Source: JAJFUG01 sp964386505 (lineage in GTDB: Bacteria > Gemmatimonadota > Glassbacteria > GWA2-58-10). Taken from it: a stretch of 42,277 nucleotides of DNA. This document shows positions 15,555 to 23,639 of the stretch, in pieces. The stretch lies in the NCBI GenBank assembly GCA_964386505.1, contig CAYLSM010000009.1, forward strand, positions 1-42,277, written 5' to 3'. The notes under the pieces are model-generated. The model was not told where the DNA came from. It saw only the letters and a list, made by a program, of their open reading frames with translations, and made no database searches. The position numbers and the translations under genes are program-made. Numbering within the stretch: position 1 is the stretch's first letter; each line of letters begins with the position of its first letter.

Positions 15555-15592
15555 CAATTTCCTTCAGCCAGTCAATTCGTTGATTAGGACTC

Positions 15593-16855
15593 CTATTTCC
15601 GCTCCACCTGCCGCAGAAGCATAATCACTCCCGCGATCACGGAGAGCAGCACCAGGGTCGCACCACCCAGCCACCAGCGGCGCTTGCCGTGCTCGGCCAG
15701 GCTCTGCCAGGCCAAGGTGTCCACCTTGGCGGCCAGGGCCAGGCCCGGGGCGGCGCTCTTGCGCACCTCGTCCGAGTCGAACGAATGGATTGTTGTTCGG
15801 CTCTCGATCAGGCTCTGGCGGATATCGCGCAGGTCGAACTGCAACTCCGAAACCTCCATCCCGTACTTGGCCGCCTGATCCACCAGGGCCCCAGCCGAAT
15901 CCAACTGCTGCGACAGCCCGTCCAGCACGCCTTTCATCTCCAGACCCAGGGCAAACCCGGGGTCAGACTGGCCGTCTCGGTGGCATTTACCGCAAGTGGC
16001 ACGGTCCCCGGCCCCCAGCATGGCGTCCACCGGGGGACGGATGCCGTGGTTGGCGTGACAGGTCACGCAGCCCGACTCCCCGATGCTCTCGAAGATCGAA
16101 CTGTGGAAACTGGCCTCGTACAGCTTGGCGTTGCGGATGTGGCACAACCCGCAGACCTGGGCCACATTCTGCACCTCGGGCGGGTAGGCCCCGTGGTTGC
16201 CGTGGCAGTCGTTGCAGGCCGGGGCGCCGGTATCCTCGCGGTCCAGCAGGGCCGCGCCGTGGACGCTGCCGCGGTACAGGGCGTACTGGTTGGTCGGGAT
16301 GCCGTAATCGGCCATGTATTTCTCATCCGCATGGCAGGCGGCGCAGGTGCCGGGGACATTGGTCGGGTAAACCTTGCTCGCCGGGTTGTTCACCTGGCGG
16401 ATGTCGTGGACGCTGTGGCAGCTCACGCACTGGGCCGGCTTGGGGTCGCCCTTGCCCAGAAGGAGTTCCCCGTGACGGCTGGTACGATACTTTTCGAGTT
16501 GGTCCACCGGCAGTTTGGGGTTGTGCGCGCGCATATAGGCCGGGTCGCTATGGCAGTGGCCGCAAAGCCCGGGGATCTCCTGCGGTGTGGGCTTGCCGCG
16601 GAAATGCTGGGCCGGGTCCTTGCGGTCGTGACGGTTGGGATTGGCGGGATTACCGCCGTGGCAATCGGAGCAGAGCACCCCGTTGTCGGCGTGGATATCA
16701 TCGTGATAACGCTGGGCCGGCAAAGCATAATTCTTCATCAGCCGGCTGTGGCAACGGATGCAGTTGTTGTCGGTGGCGGTCGGTTTTCCGTCCCCGGACT
16801 GCGCCGCGGCCAGGGCCGGCAGGGCGAGCAGCGCCAGCAGGATCGTGAATCTCAT
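15593..16855 (-). CDS. Membrane-anchored nine-haem cytochrome c
   Basis: A 420-residue protein with a cleavable-type signal (FTILLALLALPALAAAQS), nine CXXCH motifs between residues about 32 and 285 (CIRCH to CGKCH), a helical linker of about 90 residues, and a C-terminal membrane helix (WLGGATLVLLSVIAGVIMLL) followed by basic residues. The haem domain should face the periplasm. It is the third gene after the Rieske and cytochrome b genes, 82 bases downstream of cytochrome b. No cytochrome c1 gene is visible, so this protein probably takes electrons from the Rieske/b pair and passes them to soluble or lipoprotein cytochromes. Similar Rieske-b-multihaem arrangements are known in metal-reducing and sulphate-reducing bacteria. 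Confidence 0.88.
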   Translation of the reverse strand: MRFTILLALLALPALAAAQSGDGKPTATDNNCIRCHSRLMKNYALPAQRYHDDIHADNGVLCSDCHGGNPANPNRHDRKDPAQHFRGKPTPQEIPGLCGHCHSDPAYMRAHNPKLPVDQLEKYRTSRHGELLLGKGDPKPAQCVSCHSVHDIRQVNNPASKVYPTNVPGTCAACHADEKYMADYGIPTNQYALYRGSVHGAALLDREDTGAPACNDCHGNHGAYPPEVQNVAQVCGLCHIRNAKLYEASFHSSIFESIGESGCVTCHANHGIRPPVDAMLGAGDRATCGKCHRDGQSDPGFALGLEMKGVLDGLSQQLDSAGALVDQAAKYGMEVSELQFDLRDIRQSLIESRTTIHSFDSDEVRKSAAPGLALAAKVDTLAWQSLAEHGKRRWWLGGATLVLLSVIAGVIMLLRQVERK

Positions 16856-16937
16856 CGGTTTCCTCTCAGCCGTTGAGGGCTGGCCGCGGGGCGGAGATGT
16901 TTTCCCCTTGCGGCCGGTTATCCGTTCCGGGCGCTCC

Positions 16938-18026
16938 TCAGGAGAGTAGGTAGCCCAGGACTGTCATCACGAGGATATAGACGACCACAAACACGCCGAG
17001 CCAGGTGACGAGCCGGGCCTTGACGCCCCGTCCGCCGGTGCGGTCCCAGAACGGCAGGAAGAACCAGACCACTCCGGCCAGGTTGAACACTGTCAGGCCC
17101 AGAAACTCGCCCTCCAGCGGCCCCACATGGGCCGGCAGGAACTTGAGGCTCTGGAACATGAACATGAAATACCATTCGGGACGGATGCCGGCCGGGGCCG
17201 GGGCGAACGGATCGGCCTTGACCCCGAGCTCCCAGGGGAAGAACACGGCCAGGGCGTTGATCACGGCCAGGGCGCACATCCAGAAAATGAACTCGCGCAG
17301 CACGAAATTGGGGTAGAACGGCATGACCGGTTTCTTTTCCGGTGGCAAGTCTTCCCAGTCGACCGGCTGGCTCATTCCCTGGCGCTGCAGGAGGAACAGG
17401 TGGAAACTGAGCACCAGGGTGAAAATGCCCGGCAGCACGGCCACGTGCAGGCCGAAAAAGCGCGACAGCGTGGCCCCGGTCACATCCTGGCCGCCGCGGA
17501 CAATCTTGAGCACGTAATCCCCGACCAGCGGCACCGTGCCGGTCATGTCCGTGCCGACCTTGGTGGCGAAATAGGCAAGCTGGTTCCAGGGCAGAAGGTA
17601 GCCGCTGAAACCGAACGTGAGCACCAGCACCAGAAGGAGCATCCCGCTCATCCAGGTCAGCTCGCGGGGCTTGCGGTAACTCTTGAGGAAAAACACGCTG
17701 AACATGTGGATCATCACGCACAGGACCATCAGGTTGGCCGACCAGGAATGGATGTCCCGCACCAGCCAGCCGTAATTCACCTTGCTCACGATGAACTGGA
17801 GGCTTTCGTAGCTGCTGGCCGTGCCCGGACGGTAGTACATCAGCAGAAGGATCCCGGTGGTCACCTGTACCAGGAAAAGAAACAGCGACACTCCGCCGAA
17901 ATAGTACCAGAGCGAGGAGGAACTCTGCGGCACCTCCTTGTGGCGCAGGAAAGAGAAGATACTGTCCAGGCCCATGCGCTCGTTGAGCCACTGGTAGGCC
18001 TTTTCTGGAACGCTCCGCAGCGGCAT
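16938..18026 (-). CDS. Cytochrome b (b6 plus subunit IV-type fusion)
   Basis: A 362-residue membrane protein with about eight helices. Haem ligands are visible in helix B (His-13 residues-His: HSWSANLMVLCVMIH) and helix D (His-14 residues-His: HVAVLPGIFTLVLSFH). The 13/14 spacing is that of b6-type rather than mitochondrial-type cytochrome b. The quinol-oxidation motif P-E-W-Y-F is present near residue 263, so N- and C-terminal domains are fused. It oxidises quinol (probably menaquinol) together with the Rieske protein encoded three bases upstream. The ribosome site (GGGAGG) lies inside the end of the Rieske gene, indicating coupled translation. Confidence 0.95.
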   Translation of the reverse strand: MPLRSVPEKAYQWLNERMGLDSIFSFLRHKEVPQSSSSLWYYFGGVSLFLFLVQVTTGILLLMYYRPGTASSYESLQFIVSKVNYGWLVRDIHSWSANLMVLCVMIHMFSVFFLKSYRKPRELTWMSGMLLLVLVLTFGFSGYLLPWNQLAYFATKVGTDMTGTVPLVGDYVLKIVRGGQDVTGATLSRFFGLHVAVLPGIFTLVLSFHLFLLQRQGMSQPVDWEDLPPEKKPVMPFYPNFVLREFIFWMCALAVINALAVFFPWELGVKADPFAPAPAGIRPEWYFMFMFQSLKFLPAHVGPLEGEFLGLTVFNLAGVVWFFLPFWDRTGGRGVKARLVTWLGVFVVVYILVMTVLGYLLS

Positions 18027-18029
18027 TGT

Positions 18030-18476
18030 TCAGGCCTCCCGTGAGATGAAAATCTCGTCGTTCTGGACGTTCACCTTGAGCGGGGTGAGCGGACGGGGCG
18101 GCGGGCCCGAGATGTTGATCCCGTTGAGGTCGTACTTGCCGTTGTGGCAGGCGCACCAGATCACCCGGTCGGTGGGCATGTACTGCACCGTGCACCCCAG
18201 GTGCGTGCAGACCGCCAGGAAAGCCTTCACCTCGCCGTCCTGCCTGCGGATCACGATGGCCGGCTGGTTCCCGAACTTTACGATCTTGCCGCTGTTGCGG
18301 GCCAGATCGGCCACCTTGCCCGCGCTCACGGTCTCGTTGCCGCTCTCCGTGCCGGAGTCCGGGGGAGTGAGGTACTTGAGCACCGGGTAGCCCACGGCTG
18401 ACAGGAAAGTCAGCGAGCCGGCCCCGAGGAAAAAGTTGAGGAACCTGCGCCTGCCCTTATCGCCCGATTCAGGCAT
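18030..18476 (-). CDS. Rieske [2Fe-2S] protein of a cytochrome bc complex
   Basis: A 148-residue protein with a twin-arginine-type anchor (GRRRFLNFFLGAGSLTFLSAVG) that should remain as a membrane helix. The cluster motifs are CTHLGC (box 1) and CACHNG (box 2), supplying two Cys and two His ligands plus the disulphide pair; box 2 ends in Gly where bc1 proteins often have Ser. A G-P-P-P-R-P-L segment follows, the conserved proline loop. It heads the operon with cytochrome b and the nine-haem cytochrome. The start has AAAGGAG upstream. It shuttles electrons from quinol at cytochrome b to the c-type acceptor. Confidence 0.95.
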   Translation of the reverse strand: MPESGDKGRRRFLNFFLGAGSLTFLSAVGYPVLKYLTPPDSGTESGNETVSAGKVADLARNSGKIVKFGNQPAIVIRRQDGEVKAFLAVCTHLGCTVQYMPTDRVIWCACHNGKYDLNGINISGPPPRPLTPLKVNVQNDEIFISREA

Positions 18477-18620
18477 GGAAATGCGCTCCTTTGCTGACCC
18501 CGTCCCGCTCTGAGCCGCCGGGGACGGACCGGATTCCGGAGTGTCTGGAATTAGTTATCGCTGGATTCTGCAGTGTGAGCCGAGCTGTATCCTGGGCTGC
18601 GAACGCCGCCGGACAACCTT

Positions 18621-18649
18621 AAGCTATTTCTTTGAATCCGGTTTGTCAA
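18621..18649 (-). promoter_or_regulatory. Candidate promoter of the Rieske operon
   Basis: Minus-strand TTGACA (18644-18649), 17-base spacer, TAGCTT (18621-18626; 3 of 6). It lies about 145 bases upstream of the Rieske start and downstream of the preceding unit's terminator. Confidence 0.45.
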
Positions 18650-18686
18650 TCCGGCGCACGGGTCCGCTTCAGCCTGGACCGTACCG

Positions 18687-18731
18687 GAAAAACGGACCGG
18701 GAGCGCCGTAGGTGAATACGGGTGCTCCCGG
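18687..18731 (-). terminator. Terminator after the 14-haem cytochrome gene
   Basis: On the minus strand an outer 8-bp stem (CCGGGAGC with GCTCCCGG) encloses an inner 5-bp stem (CCGTA with TACGG), followed by CGTTTTTCC. This ends the barrel/11-haem/14-haem unit before the Rieske promoter. Confidence 0.7.
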
Positions 18732-18750
18732 CCGGAGGAATAAGCCGCGA

Positions 18751-19968
18751 TCAATGGCACTGCGAGCAGGCCACTCCGCTGATGCCGCCGCTCAGGTCCT
18801 GGCCGTGGCAGGGCAGGCAACTGGTAACACCGCTTTTCTGGACCACCGTGCCGTGGAAATCCTGACCGGCGGTTTTATCCAGCCAGCGGGCCGGGTGGCC
18901 GCTGGGCCCGTCATGGCAGGTATAGCAGCTCACCTGAGCGTAGCCGCCCTTGAAATCGGAGCCGTGGCAGCCGGCGCAGTACTGGGTCCCGGTCTGCGAC
19001 AGGCGCACGCCGTGGAAACGCGGACTGGCGCTGTTGAGCCAGTCGGACTGGGCCGGGTGGCCGCTCGGGCCGGTGCTGTGGCAGGTATAGCAGGAGGCGC
19101 CGGAGGTTCCGCCCTTGAAATCGCTGCCGTGGCAGGTGGCGCAGTCGGGCAGGCCGCGGGTGCTGGCGGCCAGGCCGTGGAAACTGGCGTTGGTCTTGTC
19201 CAGCCAGCCGACCGAGGGATGTCCGCTCGGGCCGTTGTGGCACTGGTAGCAGCTCACGCCGCTCTCGCCGCCCTTGTAGTCGGCGCCGTGGCAGCCGGCG
19301 CAATAGCTCAGGCCGGTCACGCTCATGCGCTTGGCGTGGAACTTATCCGAACTCTGGTCCAGCCAGCCGGTGGAGGGGTGACCGCTCGGGTTCTGGTGGC
19401 AGCTCGTGCAAGAGGTGCCGCTGGTGCCGCCGGAGAAATCGGCTCCGTGGCAGAGGGCGCAGTCGTGCAGCCCGCGGATGCTGGCAGCCAGGCCATGGAA
19501 ATTCGCGCTGGTCTTGCTCAGCCAGCCCGAGGCCGGGTGGCCGCTCGGGCCGTTATGGCACAGGTAGCAGGAGGAGCCGTTGTTCTCCTGGCCCCGGAAA
19601 TCCTCCCCGTGGCAGACCGCGCAGCCCGCGGTGCCGTCCGCGGCCACTGTCAGGCCGTGGAAATGGGTGCTGGTGCTGTCCATCCAGCCGCCGGGATGTC
19701 CGCTCGGGCCGCCGGCGTGGCACTTGTAGCAGCTCACCCCGCTGGTGCCGCCCTTGTAGTCCGCGCCGTGGCAGTCCTGGCAGGAGATCAGGTTGACAGC
19801 CTCGATCTTGGCCCCGTGGAACTGGCTCGATGCCGGGTCCATCCAGCCCTCGACATGGGTTTCGGGAGTCTCGAGTTCCTTGCGGTCGGCACAGCCCGCA
19901 GCCAACAATCCGGCCACGGCCAGGAGCGTCACGCTCCGCAGAACGAGGCCCAAAGTCGTTTTTCTCAT
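18751..19968 (-). CDS. 14-haem cytochrome c lipoprotein of seven tandem di-haem repeats
   Basis: A 405-residue protein with a lipobox (GLLAAGC), so lipid-anchored. After a short linker the whole chain is seven repeats of about 53 residues. Each has an FH near its start, a first CXXCHG, a [DE][YFL]xGG-type turn, a second CXXCH, and PSGHP, then a W-L/W-M spacer. That makes 14 CXXCH motifs, 7 FH and 6 GHP histidines, the latter two well placed as distal haem ligands. The protein stops immediately after the fourteenth motif (CSQCH), without the final GHP. A rod-like haem wire is the natural reading. It follows the 11-haem gene by 29 bases. I used the ATG giving MRKTTLG; a GTG four codons upstream is possible. 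Confidence 0.85.
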   Translation of the reverse strand: MRKTTLGLVLRSVTLLAVAGLLAAGCADRKELETPETHVEGWMDPASSQFHGAKIEAVNLISCQDCHGADYKGGTSGVSCYKCHAGGPSGHPGGWMDSTSTHFHGLTVAADGTAGCAVCHGEDFRGQENNGSSCYLCHNGPSGHPASGWLSKTSANFHGLAASIRGLHDCALCHGADFSGGTSGTSCTSCHQNPSGHPSTGWLDQSSDKFHAKRMSVTGLSYCAGCHGADYKGGESGVSCYQCHNGPSGHPSVGWLDKTNASFHGLAASTRGLPDCATCHGSDFKGGTSGASCYTCHSTGPSGHPAQSDWLNSASPRFHGVRLSQTGTQYCAGCHGSDFKGGYAQVSCYTCHDGPSGHPARWLDKTAGQDFHGTVVQKSGVTSCLPCHGQDLSGGISGVACSQCH

Positions 19969-19997
19969 TGAAAGCACCACTCCCAGGGGGTTGTTTA

Positions 19998-20903
19998 TCA
20001 GCGGCCGTGGCAGTCAGCGCAAACCGGCTGGCTGGACGGGTCATCCTCGTGACAGGCGGCGCACTGCTCGATGTTTGCCTTGGCCTGGGCAGCGTGCGCC
20101 CCGCCGCTTCCGGCCACGGCCCAGGCGGTCCGCTGGTGCGAGCGCGGGTAGACCTGGCGCGCCTGATGGCACTGGATGCAGAATGAGCGGTCCTCGTGAC
20201 AGGCCGCGCAGTCGGTGCGCTGCGAGCGCACCTCGAGCGGGTGGGTGTGCTCGAAGCCGATCGGATGCACCCGCGGCAGAAGGTTGTCGCCCTGGTGGCA
20301 TTCCTGGCAATCGTTGCGCTCATGGCACATCGTGCAGGCGGTGCCGTTGTCCATACGGGCCTTGTCGCCGTGCTGCTTGCCCCAGGCCGGCATCACATGG
20401 TCGGCGGGACGGGGGCCGTTGGGCTCGATGTGGCAAAGGTTGCACTCCTTGCCCGCCTTGACCCCGTCATGGCAGTGCATGCAGAGCGCCATCACCGGCA
20501 TGTGCGTGGTTGAACTGCTGTCCGACTCGCTTATCCCCACGTGGCAGCGCTGGCAGTCGATCTTTTCCTCCACGTGCTTGGCGTGGTTGAACTTGGGGCT
20601 GTAGTCGGTGACCAGCCGTCCCATGCGGGGGCTGTCGGTGCGGGTGGTCCAGCTTTTGAGGTCCTCCTCGCCGTGGCACTGCAGGCAGTTATCCTGCACC
20701 GGCATCAGGTCATCCGTGCCCCGGGCGCTGGAGTCGGCTTTCGCGTGACAGTTGTTGCACTCGATTCCCATGTCCAGGTGCAGCTTGTGCGAAAAGGTCA
20801 CGCCCGCGTCCTCGCGCCGCGGCATAGCTCCCAAGCCCAGGGCGACCAGAAAAACCGACGCGGCCAATGATACCGGCAGCATGATCTTGAGCGAATTTCT
20901 CAT
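19998..20903 (-). CDS. 11-haem periplasmic cytochrome c
   Basis: A 301-residue protein with an N-terminal signal or anchor (LKIMLPVSLAASVFLVALGLG) and eleven CXXCH motifs. The first ones follow class III (c3/c7-like) syntax: FSHKLHLDMGIECNNCH and FNHAKHVEEKIDCQRCH, where the His before each motif is the expected distal ligand. The chain ends within four residues of the last CXXCH. It sits between the outer-membrane barrel gene (26 bases upstream) and the 14-haem lipoprotein gene, and probably carries electrons across the periplasm to the barrel-bound complex. It is not similar in layout to the repeat-built neighbour, so it is not a recent duplicate. Confidence 0.85.
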   Translation of the reverse strand: MRNSLKIMLPVSLAASVFLVALGLGAMPRREDAGVTFSHKLHLDMGIECNNCHAKADSSARGTDDLMPVQDNCLQCHGEEDLKSWTTRTDSPRMGRLVTDYSPKFNHAKHVEEKIDCQRCHVGISESDSSSTTHMPVMALCMHCHDGVKAGKECNLCHIEPNGPRPADHVMPAWGKQHGDKARMDNGTACTMCHERNDCQECHQGDNLLPRVHPIGFEHTHPLEVRSQRTDCAACHEDRSFCIQCHQARQVYPRSHQRTAWAVAGSGGAHAAQAKANIEQCAACHEDDPSSQPVCADCHGR

Positions 20904-20929
20904 TGCGCGGGGACCTTCTCTTTCTTTCG

Positions 20930-22165
20930 TTAGAATATCTGGCTGTAGTTCAGAGCGAATTTGAGCAGGACCCGGAAGTCCTTGCTGAGGAAATCGTTGT
21001 TCAGGTCCTGGAACTCCAGGCCGGCCAGGACCGTGCGGTTGGGACGCCAGTTCAGGCCGAAAGCCGAGGAGAAGACATAGTCACGGTCGAGCTCCTCGTA
21101 GAAACGGTAGAGCGAGTAGTCCACATCCGCGAACAGCTCCCAGGCCTTGCAGAACACGTAACTGCCGCTGGCCGCGAACCCGTCCTCATCCCCGGAGGCG
21201 CCGGTGCCGTGGAAATACGAGACCGAGCCGTAGGGGCAGGCCGCGCCCAGGGTGATATAGCTGTCGCTGTCGTCCTCGAAATACACCCCGGTGTAGCTGG
21301 CGTTGAGGCTCACCCCGGGCTTGAGCTCACAGGTCACGCCTCCGCGCACCTGCTCGTGGCCCTCCAGGTCGAACCGCTTGAAATAGCTTTTGTCGAACAG
21401 CCGCGGCTCGTAGTGACGGTACTCGGCCATGAACCCGAAACGGCTGTCTGCCGGCCGGTAGCGGCTGGTCAGCACCGCGCGCTGGAGGCCCGACTCCAGA
21501 AGGTTGAAATCGGCGCGGCCCAGAAGATCCACCCCCTCGGGCAGCTTGATCCGGCCGTCTATTCCAAGCTCGCGGAACGTGGTCTCACCCTTGTAGCTTT
21601 TCTGCTGCAGGCCGATCCCCAGGCCGGCGTTCTTGAGGCTCAGGGTGCGCGCATAGAAACCGCCGCTCTTGGCGCTGTCCCAGCCCTGCAGGTCGAACTT
21701 GCGCGAAAACGGTGTCTGTGTGCCCAGGTAGCCGGTCACCTCGACCGCTTTGCCGATCGACTGGCTGGCCTTGAACCCGTCCAGGGTGAGGCTGGAGGGC
21801 CCCAGGGTGATCCACTGGCGGCCCAGGCTGAGGTTCGTGCCCTTGTTCTTCCATTCCAGGTAGCCATTGTACAGGCGCGACTGCGGGTCGTCGTTCAGGT
21901 CCAGGCTCAGGTCGTCGCTCACCTGGAAGAAGGTGTGGAAACCGAGCTGTCCGGCCTTGCCGCGGCCCACCAGGTGCAGGCCGAAACTCTGGTAATAGCG
22001 GAAACTGTCCTCGGTGTTATCGCTGAAAGCGCCGGGGAAAATCTCGCGTCCGTAGAACAGCGAGCGCGCGTTACCGCTGAAAGTGAGCTGGGCCCACAGC
22101 CCGGAGGCGGACAGCAGGAGGCTCAAGGCGGAAGCTGCGACAAGGCGGTAGCGTCGAGTGAACAT
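20930..22165 (-). CDS. Outer-membrane beta-barrel (porin-like) of the cytochrome cluster
   Basis: A 411-residue protein with signal peptide (RLVAASALSLLLSASGLWAQ), alternating amphipathic beta segments throughout, many Tyr/Phe/Gly, and a terminal Phe (NYSQIF), the classical outer-membrane barrel signal. There is no haem motif. It is the first gene of a unit with two multihaem cytochromes, the arrangement of porin-cytochrome conduits (for example the MtrB or OmbB type), though no direct similarity to those can be claimed from reading alone. A strong promoter lies upstream. The barrel would form the sheath through which a multihaem protein passes electrons across the outer membrane. Confidence 0.75.
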   Translation of the reverse strand: MFTRRYRLVAASALSLLLSASGLWAQLTFSGNARSLFYGREIFPGAFSDNTEDSFRYYQSFGLHLVGRGKAGQLGFHTFFQVSDDLSLDLNDDPQSRLYNGYLEWKNKGTNLSLGRQWITLGPSSLTLDGFKASQSIGKAVEVTGYLGTQTPFSRKFDLQGWDSAKSGGFYARTLSLKNAGLGIGLQQKSYKGETTFRELGIDGRIKLPEGVDLLGRADFNLLESGLQRAVLTSRYRPADSRFGFMAEYRHYEPRLFDKSYFKRFDLEGHEQVRGGVTCELKPGVSLNASYTGVYFEDDSDSYITLGAACPYGSVSYFHGTGASGDEDGFAASGSYVFCKAWELFADVDYSLYRFYEELDRDYVFSSAFGLNWRPNRTVLAGLEFQDLNNDFLSKDFRVLLKFALNYSQIF

Positions 22166-22241
22166 GTCCGTTTTCGATCTGTGGGTGGTGGAGGGCCGTC
22201 AGCGGCAAAATACGGCTGACAGAAAAGCTCATATCATCGAA

Positions 22242-22270
22242 ATTGTAATAGTCTGATAAAATTGTGTCAA
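22242..22270 (-). promoter_or_regulatory. Strong sigma-70 promoter of the barrel/cytochrome unit
   Basis: Minus-strand TTGACA (22265-22270), exactly 17 bases, TACAAT (22242-22247; 5 of 6), about 75 bases upstream of the barrel gene start, in AT-rich sequence. It follows the terminator of the preceding unit, making this an independent transcript. Confidence 0.75.
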
Positions 22271-22390
22271 CACCAAAGGCGGATTTTTCTCGAAAAACAA
22301 TGATTTACACTTTCCCCGGAGCGGCCGGAACGCAACACAGAATAAACTCTTTCCTGTCCCAGGAGGTTACACCAGGGACTGCCTTCTCCG

Positions 22391-22428
22391 GAGAAAAAAT
22401 CGGGGTGGACCCGGCCACGGGTCCACCC
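22391..22428 (-). terminator. Rho-independent terminator after the mono-haem barrel gene
   Basis: On the minus strand an 11-bp perfect stem (GGGTGGACCCG with CGGGTCCACCC), 4-base loop, followed by CGATTTTTTCTCC. Confidence 0.85.
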
Positions 22429-22443
22429 GCGGTGTGAAATGGT

Positions 22444-23625
22444 TCAGAATGCGGCGACGAAACCCAGTCCGAGACGGTTGTTCTTGTTCTCGAACTCGCG
22501 CCCGAATTCACTGACCAGCCTGAAATTGCGCCGCAACAGATAGGTCATGTGCAGGCTCAGGCTGTGGTAATCAAGCTCATCCAGATCAGAGTCGACCCGG
22601 TTCCAGATTCCGACCAGGAACAGGCGGCTCTCATCGCCCTTGGGTGCGACAACCAGTTCGGCGAACCCGCCGCGGGTTTTGATCTCGGGCGGGTCGCCCG
22701 CAGAGAAGAACGGGTTGTTATCCCGCCGCTCCAGGTACTGCAGGTTGAGCTGGCACTTGTCCGAAAAGTCGATCGTGGCATCCGGCCCGGCCATCCAGAC
22801 CTTGTTCAGGTTGCCGTCCATCCGCTCCCGTCCGGTGAATGCGAACGCCCCGACCCGGACTTTCTTGTGCAGCTCCTGCGAGATACGCCCCAGAAAATTC
22901 TTGTACTTGTCCTGGTCGTAGTTCAGGCTCTCATCCGCCTGGCCGATCCCGTTGCCGTTGAGCACCTCCAGCACCAGGTCGGTTCCTTTCTTGCCGCCCC
23001 AGGTGAACATCACGCCGCGGTCGTACTCCAGGTTGATCCCGGACATGCCGGGTGAGGCCTTGTAGATCCGGTAGTCCTCGAATTCCAGGCGGGTCTCGCG
23101 CTTGAACAGCGGGTCGCAGATCTGGAACTGGCCCACGTAGATGTCGAAATCCGTTTTCAACAGGTTGTTGAACATCACGTAGGCGTCCTCGACCCCCACC
23201 ACCTCGCCCTGCTCGTTCATCAGGAAATAGAAGTAGTAGGCCAGGTGGTCGGCGAGCCGTCCCCCTGACAACAGCTTTATCACCCAGGGCGCGTCGAAAT
23301 CCACTTTCTTGCCAGCGTAGTCGTTGTAGGTCAGGAACCCGTCGAAACGCGCCGCAATCGGGAACTCGCGGATCAGCGAGAGCTTGTCGTCACCCGTGTC
23401 CACGAAGTAGCGGGAGGCTTCCTGGTCGGACAGCTCGAAACCGTTGGCCGCGAAGTCATCCCCATAGGGCTTGAGCTTGGGGATCGCCAGGTGGCAGGTC
23501 TTACAACTCATCCTGTACTTGCGGGCAAAAGCCGGGATCGCGAGCAAGCTTTGCGCCCCGAGGCTGGACAAAAGCAGGCTCAGCAGCACGGCCGTCAGCC
23601 AGCGGCCTGGATGTGTCTTGTCCAT
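22444..23625 (-). CDS. Outer-membrane barrel with one N-terminal haem c motif
   Basis: A 393-residue protein. After the signal peptide, the mature N-terminus reads IPAFARKYRMSCKTCHLAIP, then KLKPYGDDFAANGF, with a single CXXCH at residues 41-45. The remainder is a beta-barrel of amphipathic strands ending in a terminal Phe (GLGFVAAF). Proteins beginning PAFAR...C..CH...P.L.P.G..F...G are a recurrent group in environmental multihaem-cytochrome bacteria; their role is not established to my knowledge. It follows the four/five-haem cytochrome gene by 14 bases, so they probably form a pair, the plug haem being close to a barrel opening. The start has AAGGAGA. Confidence 0.78.
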   Translation of the reverse strand: MDKTHPGRWLTAVLLSLLLSSLGAQSLLAIPAFARKYRMSCKTCHLAIPKLKPYGDDFAANGFELSDQEASRYFVDTGDDKLSLIREFPIAARFDGFLTYNDYAGKKVDFDAPWVIKLLSGGRLADHLAYYFYFLMNEQGEVVGVEDAYVMFNNLLKTDFDIYVGQFQICDPLFKRETRLEFEDYRIYKASPGMSGINLEYDRGVMFTWGGKKGTDLVLEVLNGNGIGQADESLNYDQDKYKNFLGRISQELHKKVRVGAFAFTGRERMDGNLNKVWMAGPDATIDFSDKCQLNLQYLERRDNNPFFSAGDPPEIKTRGGFAELVVAPKGDESRLFLVGIWNRVDSDLDELDYHSLSLHMTYLLRRNFRLVSEFGREFENKNNRLGLGFVAAF

Positions 23626-23639
23626 TGTCTCTCCTTGGC

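Noticed and set aside
15689..16876. Long plus-strand frame opposite the nine-haem cytochrome
   Set aside because: It is the antisense of a CXXCH-rich gene in GC-rich DNA, with no domain or ribosome site; likewise the long frames opposite the cytochrome b, barrel and GWxTD genes.
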